From an uncultured Prevotella sp. (GTDB lineage Bacteria; Bacteroidota; Bacteroidia; Bacteroidales; Bacteroidaceae): a DNA stretch of 10,987 nucleotides. The notes under the pieces are model-generated. The model was not told where the DNA came from. It saw nothing but the letters and a program-made list of their open reading frames with translations, and did not search any database. The first letter of the stretch is position 1; every line of letters begins with the position of its first letter. The stretch is taken from positions 1 through 10,987 of the forward strand of contig USPK01000051.1 in NCBI GenBank assembly GCA_900556465.1, written 5' to 3'. Position numbers and translations under genes: made by a program. Below are positions 1-6,453 of the stretch, in pieces.

Positions 1-1
1 C

Positions 2-808
2 CTCCTCCCCGCCCCGGACTTCCTCGCCGCGGTGCGCGCCCGCTCCAGCCGCCGGCTGGCGGGGACTCTGCTGCCCCGCCTGCGGGCCGCGCTGCCCGGG
101 ACGGTGGGCCAGTCGGTCTGGTGCGCCTCGACCGACGAGGTGCGCCGGGCCGTAGAGCGCTACGGCCGGGCCATGCTCAAGGCGCCCTGGTCCGGCAGCG
201 GCCGCGGCGTGTTTCCCGCCACTCCGGCCGACGGGCCCGCCGTGTGGCGCCGCGCCGCGCGCATCGTGCGCGAGCAGGGCGGTCTCGAGGTGGAGCCCTA
301 CTACGAGCGGGTCGCCGACTTCGCGCTCGAGTTTCGGGCGACGGAGGCCGACGTCCTGACGTTCGAGGGCCTCTCCGTATTCCGCACGACGCCGGCAGGC
401 GGCTACGCGGGCAATGCCGTGGCCGACGAGGCCACGCTCCGCCGCGCCGTCCCGCCCGGCCTGTTGCCCGACGTGGACCGCACGGCCGCGCTCCTGGCCC
501 GCCTGCTGGCCCCCACGCTCCGCCCCTACCGCGGACCGCTGGGCGTGGACCTCATGGCCGTGCGCCGGCCGGACGGCGCCCTGGCCCTGCACCCCTGCGT
601 CGAAATCAACCTGCGGCAGACGATGGGCCGCGTGGCGCTCCTGCTGCGCCGGGAGGTGCCCGCCGGGCGCACGGCCGTCTACGCCCTGCGCCGCCCCGCG
701 GCCCCCGGCCCCGGCGAATGCCTGCTCACGCCCGGCGCCCAGGCGGTGGAAGCCGTACTGACCGTGCTCCCGGACGGCGCCGGGGAGGCCGACGGACCGG
801 CCGCGTAG
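2..808 (+). CDS. ATP-grasp-like protein, C-terminal part (5' end outside window)
   Basis: The reading frame is open from the left edge to the TAG at 806-808, so these 268 residues are the C-terminal part of a longer protein; the GTG at 32 is internal. I read an ATP-grasp fold from two signatures. The first is a lysine followed by a Gly/Ser loop, 'MLKAPWSGSGRG' (about residues 57-68 of this fragment), typical of the ATP-binding subdomain. The second is 'GVDLMAV...VEINLR' (about residues 181-207), where the Asp and the E-x-N pattern would bind Mg-ATP. ATP-grasp enzymes join a carboxylate to an amine or thiol through an acyl-phosphate; the substrate cannot be told from this fragment. No signal peptide or membrane segment is seen in the visible part, so it is probably cytosolic. 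The tail after about residue 230 is Ala/Pro/Gly-rich. Base composition is extremely GC-rich. No neighbour clearly shares its pathway. Confidence 0.7.
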   Translation, partial: LLPAPDFLAAVRARSSRRLAGTLLPRLRAALPGTVGQSVWCASTDEVRRAVERYGRAMLKAPWSGSGRGVFPATPADGPAVWRRAARIVREQGGLEVEPYYERVADFALEFRATEADVLTFEGLSVFRTTPAGGYAGNAVADEATLRRAVPPGLLPDVDRTAALLARLLAPTLRPYRGPLGVDLMAVRRPDGALALHPCVEINLRQTMGRVALLLRREVPAGRTAVYALRRPAAPGPGECLLTPGAQAVEAVLTVLPDGAGEADGPAA

Positions 809-1299
809 CCTCGCCGCCACCGCCCCTTACCCCAACTCCGGCCGGCGCAAAGGCTGCCCGCAGCCCCGGCAGCGCCAACCGTCGCCCACCGGTGCGGACG
901 CCGTGCGGCGGATGCCCCGCCCCAGGGCCGCGCGCCGCCCGGCTACTGACGCGAGACACGGGCCTTAGCCCCGTAATTTCTTCCCCTATCCCCGTAAAAA
1001 CTGGCCTTAGCCCCGTTTCTACGGCCCCTATCCTTGTCTTTTTTCCCCGAAATTTCCTCACGCCCCGGACCGGCCGCCAGCGCCGCAGGACCGTGCGCCC
1101 GCCGCCCGGGCCGGTCCGCCGTCGCTCCGGCCGTCGGCGGACGGGGAGCGGTCTGCACTCCGGACGCCGACGGTGCCGTCCCGCGCCGCCGACCGGGGGC
1201 GGACCGGACCGCGCCGCCGCGCCCCGGCCGCCGCTTGCAAGGGGCCGCCGGTGCACGCCGCCGCCCGCACGACCGTGCATTTCTCCTAACAAATGAGGA
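809..1299. other. Gene-free, very GC-rich intergenic stretch
   Basis: About 490 bases between the ATP-grasp-like gene and the promoter of the TonB-dependent receptor. Long open frames cross it on both strands, but they only reflect the scarcity of stop codons in GC-rich DNA: their products are Arg/Pro/Ala/Gly-rich without domains. It contains a weak 6-bp stem (853-858 with 868-873) that is a poor terminator candidate because no T-run follows, and the 21-bp periodic array at 961-1044. I see no RNA gene. Confidence 0.6.
961..1044. repeat. Four-unit tandem array, 21-bp period (42-bp higher-order repeat)
   Basis: Four consecutive 21-bp units can be lined up at 961-981, 982-1002, 1003-1023 and 1024-1044. 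Each has a C-rich core (positions 1-14) followed by a 7-bp mostly A/T/C tract. Units 1 and 3 have the identical core GGCCTTAGCCCCGT; unit 2 has TCCCCTATCCCCGT and unit 4 GCCCCTATCCTTGT. The array is therefore also a 42-bp unit copied once. The period is close to two helical turns, so the cores would face the same side of the DNA. It lies about 255 bp upstream of the promoter of the TonB-dependent receptor. The function is unknown; it could be a protein-binding array or a dispersed intergenic repeat. Confidence 0.75.
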
Positions 1300-1330
1300 T
1301 TGCGGCGGCAGAAAGTTTGTCGTACTTTTG
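1300..1330 (+). promoter_or_regulatory. Bacteroidota-type promoter of the TonB-dependent receptor gene
   Basis: A perfect -7 element TACTTTTG (consensus TAnnTTTG) lies at 1323-1330, and a TTG matching the core of the -33 element lies at 1300-1302 with a 20-bp spacer. Transcription would start near 1336, giving a leader of about 25 nt before the ATG at 1361. This short leader argues against a riboswitch and supports the chosen start. Confidence 0.72.
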
Positions 1331-1360
1331 CACCCGAATCCGAATATTGACCCTATTACG

Positions 1361-3697
1361 ATGAATATGCTTTTCTCCCTCCTGACAGCGGCGGGGCTCT
1401 ACGCCCCTACGGACCTGCCTGTGGAAACTACGGACAGCCTGTGGAACTTCGACATCAACGAGGCCGTTGTCGTAGCCTCGCCCAAAGAGACGTCGTTGCT
1501 CGAACGGCAGCCCATCTCCGTCTCGCTCTACAACCGCAGCGAGCTCGCGGCCCTCGACGTGCAGTCGGTCAAGGACCTGTCGGCCTACGCCCCGAACTTC
1601 TTCCAGCCGAACTACGGTTCACGCCTGACGTCGGCCATCTATATCCGCGGCATCGGTTCGCGTATCAACACGCCGGCGGTGGGGCTCTACGTGGACAATG
1701 TGCCTTACGGCGACAAGTCGGCCTACGACTTCGCGTTTCTCGACGTAGAGCGCGTCGACGTGCTCCGCGGCCCGCAGGGCACGCTCTACGGGCGCAACTC
1801 GATGGGCGGCCTGCTCCGCATCTTCACGGCCGACCCCCTGGCGCGCCGCGGTACGGACATCCGCCTGGGCGCCTCGACCCGCAGCGGCGGACGGCAGGCG
1901 AAGGCCGTCACCTACCTGCACCCGTCGGACCGCCTCGGGCTCTCGGTCGGGGCTTTCTATGAGGGCCGCAACGGCTTCTACCGCAACGCGACGACGGGCC
2001 GGCACGCCGACGGCGCCGACGCGGGCGGCGGAAAGGTGCGGGCGGCCTGGCGCCCCTCGGACGCCCTGCGCCTGGACCTGACCCTGTCCTACGAATACAG
2101 CGACGAGGGGGCCTGCCCCTACTTCGAGCTGGAGGCGCAGCCCTCCGCCATCACGCAAAACCGGCCCAGCACCTACCGCCGCCACCTCCTCAACGCGGGC
2201 CTCGGCCTGGAGTGGCGCCGGCCGCAGTTCGTACTGTCGTCCATCACGGCCTACCAGCGACTGAACGACCGCCTGTTCATGGACCAGGACTTCACGGCGG
2301 CGGACATTTTCTCCCTGACACAGCAACAACGCCTGAACGCCGTGACGGAAGAGTTCTCGGTGAAGAGCCCAGTGGGCCGGCGCTGGCAGTGGACAACCGG
2401 CGCCTTCGTTTCCTACCAGGACATGCAGACGCAGTGCCCCGTCAACTTCTACACCGAGGGCGTAGACTACATCAACGGGCTCCTGGGCGACGTCTTTGCC
2501 GGCCTGTCGGCCAAATATCCGCAAATGCCGTCGATGGGGCTGACCCTGACGGGCAGCGGCTTTGAATTTGGCTCACAGCTGCAGACGCCGTCGGCCAACG
2601 CCGCCCTCTTCCATCAGTCCACACTGAACGATATCTTTATAGACGGCCTCTCACTGACCGTGGGCCTGCGGCTGGACTACGAGCACCGGCGGCTCGACCT
2701 GGCGTCGGGCAGCACGGCGCCCATCGGCTCGCAGTTCTGGATAGGCAGCCCCGCGGCGGCACGCCCGCTCGAGGCGGTCGAGGCACGGCTCGACGGCAAG
2801 CGGCACGACGAGTCGTGGCAACTGTTGCCGAAGGTGGCGCTCCAGTACGAGCACCTCAGCGGCCGAGGCAACGTCTACGTGGCCGTATCGAAGGGCTACC
2901 GCTCGGGCGGGTACAACATCCAGTCGTACTCCGACCTGTCGCAGCAACTCCTGCGCCGCCAGCTGATGCTGGCCGCCATCCCCGGCGCTATGCAGGAGAT
3001 GCTGGCGCCCTACATCCCGGCGCAGCCGGACGTGGCCGACCTGGCCTACCGACCGGAGCAGTCGTGGAACTACGAGTTGGGCGGCCACCTGAAATCGCTC
3101 GACAACAAGCTGCGCCTGGACTACACCTTCTTCTACATGAAGACGAAGGACCAGCAACTGGCCCGCTTCTCGGAGAGCGGCATGGGGCGCGTCATGGTCA
3201 ACGCCGGCAAGAGCCGCAGCTGGGGCGCGGAACTCACGCTCCGGGCCTCGCTCCTGGACCACCGCCTCAACCTCTCGGCGGCCTATGGCTTCACCCACGC
3301 CACCTTTACGGACTACGACCTGGGGACTACGGACGGGCAGCCCGTGGACTATTCGGGCAACCGCGTGCCCTTTGCCCCGCAACACACGCTCGGGGCCCTG
3401 GCTTCGTTCAACCAGCCGCTGCGCCACCGCCTGGTGCGCAGCGTCGGCGCCAGCCTGCACGCCACGGGCGCGGGCCGCATCTATTGGGACGAGGCCAATA
3501 CGTTCAGCCAACCCTTCTACGCCACGCTCGACGCGCGCCTGACGGCCGAACTGGCCGGCGGCGTGGAGGTGGAACTCTGGGGGCGCAACCTCACCGCAAC
3601 CCACTACGCGACGTTCTCCTTCGAGAGCATGGAGCGCCGCTTTGCCCAGATCGGAGCGCCGCGCTGCTTCGGCGTGGACGTGAACCTGCACTTCTGA
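1361..3697 (+). CDS. TonB-dependent outer-membrane receptor
   Basis: A 778-residue outer-membrane transporter that would import a scarce ligand (siderophore-, haem- or cobalamin-like) using TonB energy; the substrate cannot be deduced. A hydrophobic N-terminus (residues 1-15, ending LYA) could be a signal peptide, though it lacks the usual basic residues. A TonB-box-like segment 'DINEAVVVA' follows at 31-39. The plug domain spans about 44-160 with hallmarks 'IYIRGIGSR' (93-101), 'GLYVDNVPY' (108-116) and 'RVDVLRGPQGTLYGRNSMGG' (131-150). The remainder is a 22-strand-type barrel ending in 'GVDVNLHF', with the terminal Phe expected for BAM-assembled barrels. It has no N-terminal carboxypeptidase-like domain and no SusD partner nearby, so it is not a SusC-type glycan importer. 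The frame stays open upstream to an ATG at 1034, but that extension would be Arg/Pro-rich filler and would start upstream of the predicted promoter. It appears monocistronic. Confidence 0.92.
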   Translation: MNMLFSLLTAAGLYAPTDLPVETTDSLWNFDINEAVVVASPKETSLLERQPISVSLYNRSELAALDVQSVKDLSAYAPNFFQPNYGSRLTSAIYIRGIGSRINTPAVGLYVDNVPYGDKSAYDFAFLDVERVDVLRGPQGTLYGRNSMGGLLRIFTADPLARRGTDIRLGASTRSGGRQAKAVTYLHPSDRLGLSVGAFYEGRNGFYRNATTGRHADGADAGGGKVRAAWRPSDALRLDLTLSYEYSDEGACPYFELEAQPSAITQNRPSTYRRHLLNAGLGLEWRRPQFVLSSITAYQRLNDRLFMDQDFTAADIFSLTQQQRLNAVTEEFSVKSPVGRRWQWTTGAFVSYQDMQTQCPVNFYTEGVDYINGLLGDVFAGLSAKYPQMPSMGLTLTGSGFEFGSQLQTPSANAALFHQSTLNDIFIDGLSLTVGLRLDYEHRRLDLASGSTAPIGSQFWIGSPAAARPLEAVEARLDGKRHDESWQLLPKVALQYEHLSGRGNVYVAVSKGYRSGGYNIQSYSDLSQQLLRRQLMLAAIPGAMQEMLAPYIPAQPDVADLAYRPEQSWNYELGGHLKSLDNKLRLDYTFFYMKTKDQQLARFSESGMGRVMVNAGKSRSWGAELTLRASLLDHRLNLSAAYGFTHATFTDYDLGTTDGQPVDYSGNRVPFAPQHTLGALASFNQPLRHRLVRSVGASLHATGAGRIYWDEANTFSQPFYATLDARLTAELAGGVEVELWGRNLTATHYATFSFESMERRFAQIGAPRCFGVDVNLHF

Positions 3698-3726
3698 GGC
3701 CGACGGCCTGACGGAACGGAACGGAC

Positions 3727-3770
3727 AACGGGCCGCCGCATTCCTCGCACGGGGAATGCGGCGGCCCGTT
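3727..3770. terminator. Shared hairpin between convergent genes
   Basis: An 18-bp perfect stem (3727-3744 with 3753-3770) around an 8-nt loop, sitting 29 nt past the stop codon of the receptor gene and 51 nt past the stop of the opposing lipoprotein gene. Its symmetry and place suggest a bidirectional terminator. No T-run follows on either strand, so it may instead act as an mRNA 3'-end stabiliser or as a barrier to convergent transcription. Confidence 0.7.
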
Positions 3771-3821
3771 CGGTTGGCCCCGATACGCCGCCAGGCGCCG
3801 GCGGCGGGGGAACTGTTGCCG

Positions 3822-5105
3822 TCAAGACACGGTCTGGACCTCGCGGGGCCGGCCGGAGCACTCGATGCGGGCGCCCGAACCGTAATGCTGCCGGAGCCGC
3901 TCGCTGGCGTGGCAGGAAATGTGGCTGCCGCTGCTGGCCTCGGCCTCCACGTTGCGACACGCCAGGCCGCCCGCACGGATGCTGGCGCCGGAGCTGCTCT
4001 CCAGGCGGGCGTCGCCATGGCACTTGCCGTCGAGCTCCACACGACTGCCGCTGCTGGCCGTCACCCGGAGAGCGGAGACCTTGCAACCGGGCAGTTGCAC
4101 CTGACCCGTAGAGGAGGCTTTCAATTCCGCCTCATCGGCGGCAAACGACGTAGCACTGATTCGTCCCCGCGCACCGACCTCGCCGCTGAATTGCTCCGCG
4201 GAGAAGCGGGCCAGGTCGGCGTGGGCCGAACTGGAGACGCGGACGCTGGCGGTCCCGGCCTCGGTCTCGGCGAAACTGAGCCGGGAACTCTGGGCCAGGG
4301 CGGCCGAGAGCGTGCGGCAGGTCAGGCGGCCGCCGCCCATACGGCTCGACTGCATCAGCTCGAGGCTCAGGACGCCGCCGTCCAGACGGTCGTTCACCTC
4401 GACGACGGAGGCTTGCGCCAGGCGTAAACGCGTCGTGGCGGAGGTCAGACGGCCGTCCACCGTGAGGCGGGAGCCGGTGGAGCTGGACAGGTCGAAGCTG
4501 CTGGCATCCATATCGCCGCCGACACGCCACACGGCCGCCTGCGTCAGGGCGACTTTCGCCGCGCCGACCCGCAGGGTGCCCGTCTCGAAGCGGCTACTGG
4601 AACCCAGCTCGACGTCGAGCGCGTCGCCGCGGTAGTCCTTCATGGTCAGCATGGCCGCAGAGGAGAGGCGGAGCGCCAGGCGCCGCGACGTCATGGCGCC
4701 GGTCAGCTCGACGCAGGCCAAAGCGGAAAGGTCCGCGCGCTCCAGGTCCGGACCACTGACGCGTACGACGGCTATCGGCTCGGAAGAGGACGATTTGCCG
4801 CGTCGCCCGCAGTCGGCGCGCACGGTCAGGACGCCGTCGCGCACGTCGACGTGTACGCGGTCCTGATACTCGGGGGCGACGTCGGCCGTTACGCTCGGCT
4901 TCCGGGAGGTGGGGGTATAGACCACGCGGACCGGGCCGCTGACGCGGAGGGCCTGGAACGACTCGGCCGGCGAGAGGCGCAGCGTCGACGTGTTGCGCAG
5001 GTCGGCCGCAACAGATGCCCGCGCCGACGAACGGCTGCAACTGCTCGCAGAGAGCGCAACGGCAAGGGCGAGGCAGGCCGATAGGAAGAAGGAGGATTTT
5101 TTCAT
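3822..5105 (-). CDS. GIN/DUF2807-type beta-helix lipoprotein with 20-residue coil repeats
   Basis: A 427-residue lipoprotein. The signal peptide (MKKSSFF, then a hydrophobic stretch) ends in a lipobox-like 'SASSC' with the lipidated Cys at 23. From about 40 the sequence follows the putative autotransporter adhesin head GIN domain (DUF2807, PF10988): 'FQALRVSGPVRVVYT' (50-64), a short strand pair ending 'DGVLTVRAD' (90-98), and 'AVVRVSGPDLERADLSALACVELTG' (112-136). A ladder of Ser-rich coils follows from about 149 to 410. From residue 252 onward coil starts recur exactly every 20 residues (252, 272, 292, 312, 332, 352, 372, 392), usually opening with SS/SG/QSS. This suggests a right-handed parallel beta-helix, the fold known for the family, but much longer than the usual protein of roughly 230-250 residues. 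The residues after Cys23 are SRSSARAS with no acidic cluster, so surface export is not indicated. Function is unknown. The start fits the ATG just after the signal peptide's only basic stretch. Confidence 0.85.
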   Translation of the reverse strand: MKKSSFFLSACLALAVALSASSCSRSSARASVAADLRNTSTLRLSPAESFQALRVSGPVRVVYTPTSRKPSVTADVAPEYQDRVHVDVRDGVLTVRADCGRRGKSSSSEPIAVVRVSGPDLERADLSALACVELTGAMTSRRLALRLSSAAMLTMKDYRGDALDVELGSSSRFETGTLRVGAAKVALTQAAVWRVGGDMDASSFDLSSSTGSRLTVDGRLTSATTRLRLAQASVVEVNDRLDGGVLSLELMQSSRMGGGRLTCRTLSAALAQSSRLSFAETEAGTASVRVSSSAHADLARFSAEQFSGEVGARGRISATSFAADEAELKASSTGQVQLPGCKVSALRVTASSGSRVELDGKCHGDARLESSSGASIRAGGLACRNVEAEASSGSHISCHASERLRQHYGSGARIECSGRPREVQTVS

Positions 5106-5166
5106 AGGTAACAGGGGGTTAAGTAAGGAGTGAAACGACTTGAACCGATCCGCTCCCGGCAGCGCC

Positions 5167-5186
5167 CGGCGCGGAAATCCGCGCCG
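5167..5186. repeat. 20-bp palindrome in the leader of the GIN-type lipoprotein gene
   Basis: Perfect 9-bp arms (CGGCGCGGA and TCCGCGCCG) around a central AA. It falls between the predicted promoter (5233-5240) and the start codon (5105) of the minus-strand lipoprotein gene. It could be a repressor operator or, as RNA, a hairpin if the inner pairs open. Function is unproven. Confidence 0.5.
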
Positions 5187-5232
5187 AAGGGGGACGCGGC
5201 GCGCGGCAACGCGACGGCCGGAGGGGACGGGG

Positions 5233-5240
5233 CAAAGTTA
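5233..5240 (-). promoter_or_regulatory. -7 promoter element of the GIN-type lipoprotein gene
   Basis: Read on the minus strand the bases are TAACTTTG, an exact match to TAnnTTTG. The nearest upstream TTTG (5254-5257) is only 13 bp away, shorter than the usual spacing, so the -33 part is weak. Transcription would start near 5227 and leave a leader of about 120 nt containing the 5167-5186 palindrome. Confidence 0.5.
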
Positions 5241-5375
5241 GGACTTTTTCAGACAAACGGGCCCGAAAAGGTCAATTTTTTTCGCCCGAAAACGAGACGA
5301 CGTAACCACTACGACGGACAAGAACGACAAAAAGTGCGTTCCCGTCTACCTTTTTCCGCACTTTGTCGAAAGAAC

Positions 5376-5406
5376 TTGGCGATTAGAAATTATTTTCCGA
5401 AATTTG
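5376..5406 (+). promoter_or_regulatory. Promoter of the DUF4923-like lipoprotein gene
   Basis: TTG at 5376-5378 and GAAATTTG at 5399-5406 (one mismatch at the first base of TAnnTTTG), with a 20-bp spacer, in A/T-rich DNA. Transcription would start near 5413, about 30 nt ahead of the ATG at 5443. The short A-rich leader fits the phylum's usual lack of a Shine-Dalgarno sequence. Confidence 0.55.
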
Positions 5407-5442
5407 CAATCACTTAAACGAAACTGTCAAAAAACAAACGTT

Positions 5443-6138
5443 ATGAAAAGTATCGTTCTCCCTGCCGTTGTGCTCACCACCACCCTTTGCTCTTGTGGCT
5501 CCACCGGTTCGAGCAATCTCATCGGCAATCTCGCCAGTGGCCTCCAGACGGTCACGGGCAACAACTCCGACGCCACGACGGGCGCCTCTACCGGCAGCAG
5601 CTCCAGCACCGGTTCCACCGGCAACCTGCTCAGCGGTCTGCTCAGCAGCCTCCTGGGCGGCGGCAGCCAGCTCTCGACCAACAGCCTCGCCGGTACGTGG
5701 AACTACACCGGGACGGCCTGCGTCTTTGAATCGGAAAACCTGCTGCTCAAAGCCGGCGGCGCCGTCGCTGCCAACAAAATCACCGAGCAGCTCGACGAAG
5801 CCCTCGAGAAGATAGGCTTCCAGTCCGGCAAGACCAGCTTCACGTTCAACACGGACGGCACCTACTCCGCACAACTCGGCGGACACGCCATCAACGGACA
5901 ATATACGCTCGACGCCGACGCGCAAACCATCCAGCTCACCTACCTCGCCGGCCTCGGCAAACTCACTCCGCACATCACGCTGAGCGGCAACAACCTGAAG
6001 CTCCTCTTCGAGAGCGACAAACTCCTCCAACTGCTCCAGGGCGTCAGCGCACTGAGCGGCAGCACGGCCGGAAACACGCTCTCCACCCTCATCAGCTCCT
6101 ACGACGGCCTCTACATCGGCCTCGAACTTCAGAAATAA
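5443..6138 (+). CDS. DUF4923-like lipoprotein
   Basis: A 231-residue lipoprotein. The hydrophobic signal (residues 1-15) leads to a lipobox 'LCSC' with the acceptor Cys at 18. A Gly/Ser/Thr/Leu-rich, low-complexity linker covers about 19-80. The rest (about 81-231) resembles the Bacteroidales family DUF4923 (PF16270, recalled from sequence style and not searched): 'LAGTWNYTGTACVFESENLL' (82-101), a helical segment rich in K/E/L (103-127), and 'TSFTFNTDGTYSAQLGG' (131-147) followed by alternating strand-like segments reminiscent of a small lipocalin-like barrel. The family's function is unknown. Residues after the Cys are neutral (GSTGSSN), so it probably faces the periplasm. The frame continues upstream to an ATG at 5404, but that would put 13 polar residues before the signal peptide and lies upstream of the predicted transcription start, so 5443 is preferred. 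It appears to be a single-gene unit, closed by hairpins at 6172-6248. Confidence 0.82.
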   Translation: MKSIVLPAVVLTTTLCSCGSTGSSNLIGNLASGLQTVTGNNSDATTGASTGSSSSTGSTGNLLSGLLSSLLGGGSQLSTNSLAGTWNYTGTACVFESENLLLKAGGAVAANKITEQLDEALEKIGFQSGKTSFTFNTDGTYSAQLGGHAINGQYTLDADAQTIQLTYLAGLGKLTPHITLSGNNLKLLFESDKLLQLLQGVSALSGSTAGNTLSTLISSYDGLYIGLELQK

Positions 6139-6171
6139 AATAGGCAGCATTACTTATAGCCTGACAAGGCC

Positions 6172-6212
6172 ATTGGGCTAAGGTTTTTCACGAAAACCTT
6201 AGCCCAATTTTT
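6172..6212 (+). terminator. Rho-independent terminator of the DUF4923-like gene
   Basis: A perfect 16-bp stem (6172-6187 with 6193-6208), 5-nt loop TCACG, followed directly by TTTT (6209-6212), 33 nt after the stop codon. The orientation matches the plus-strand lipoprotein gene. Confidence 0.85.
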
Positions 6213-6214
6213 AT

Positions 6215-6248
6215 GGTTAAAGGGACAGCATCTGCTGTCCCTTTAACC
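6215..6248. repeat. Second perfect hairpin in tandem with the terminator
   Basis: A perfect 15-bp stem (6215-6229 with 6234-6248) with a 4-nt loop ATCT, starting only 6 nt after the first hairpin. A few further pairs are possible outwards, including one G-U. The sequence is unrelated to the first stem. No proper T-run follows, only CGTATTT. It may be a back-up terminator or part of a small structured RNA. Confidence 0.65.
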
Positions 6249-6345
6249 GTATTTACGCGACTTCTCGCCGGCGCCACGTCTCCAACGCTCCCTCTCCGCC
6301 TCCTCCCGGAGCGCCAAAAAGGCGCCGCCGGGAAGCGAGTTGTGT

Positions 6346-6364
6346 AATAGTGGGGACCACTATT
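6346..6364. repeat. Palindrome, operator-like
   Basis: AATAGTGG and CCACTATT are perfect 8-bp inverted arms around GGA. It lies in a gene-free stretch with no gene starting nearby, so a repressor site has no obvious target; it may be a relic or a protein-binding site of another kind. Confidence 0.45.
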
Positions 6365-6453
6365 GCGCGTATATCCCATTCATAACACCCTAACATTCAC
6401 GCGGTCAGGATTTTACGTCTTGCCCCAAGCCCTATTTTGCGCCCGCCGTGTGT

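Larger units (their letters stand above)
5106..5442. other. Divergent intergenic region
   Basis: 337 bases between two divergently transcribed lipoprotein genes. It holds the promoter element and 20-bp palindrome of the minus-strand gene on its left side and the promoter of the plus-strand gene on its right. Composition changes sharply from GC-rich (to about 5230) to A/T-rich (5240-5442), as expected for promoter DNA. The 9-mer GCCCGAAAA occurs twice, at 5261-5269 and 5283-5291, 22 bp apart. No gene or RNA was recognised. Confidence 0.55.

Noticed and set aside
961..1044. CRISPR array
   Set aside because: Units are contiguous 21-mers with only 7-bp variable tracts, not repeats of about 30 bp separated by unique spacers, and no cas gene is present.
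121..1296. 391-codon open frame on the plus strand
   Set aside because: It overlaps the ATP-grasp-like gene in another frame and then runs through the intergenic DNA; the product is Arg/Pro/Gly-rich with no domain, a result of few stop codons in GC-rich sequence.
1034..1360. Upstream in-frame extension of the TonB-dependent receptor (109 extra residues)
   Set aside because: It precedes the perfect -7 element at 1323-1330, has Arg/Pro-rich filler composition, and would bury the signal peptide.
2651..4042. 463-codon open frame on the minus strand
   Set aside because: It lies opposite the conserved receptor barrel and the end of the lipoprotein gene; the product lacks domains and is biased in composition.
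5130..5417. 95-codon open frame on the plus strand
   Set aside because: It spans both divergent promoters and the palindrome, has a highly basic low-quality product and no promoter of its own.
5410..6150. 246-codon open frame on the minus strand
   Set aside because: Antisense shadow of the DUF4923-like lipoprotein gene; Ala/Gly/Glu/Val-rich without domains.
6304..6333. Terminator candidate on either strand
   Set aside because: The GC-rich imperfect stem has bulges, no T-run on either side, and no gene that needs it; the neighbouring genes already have better terminators.
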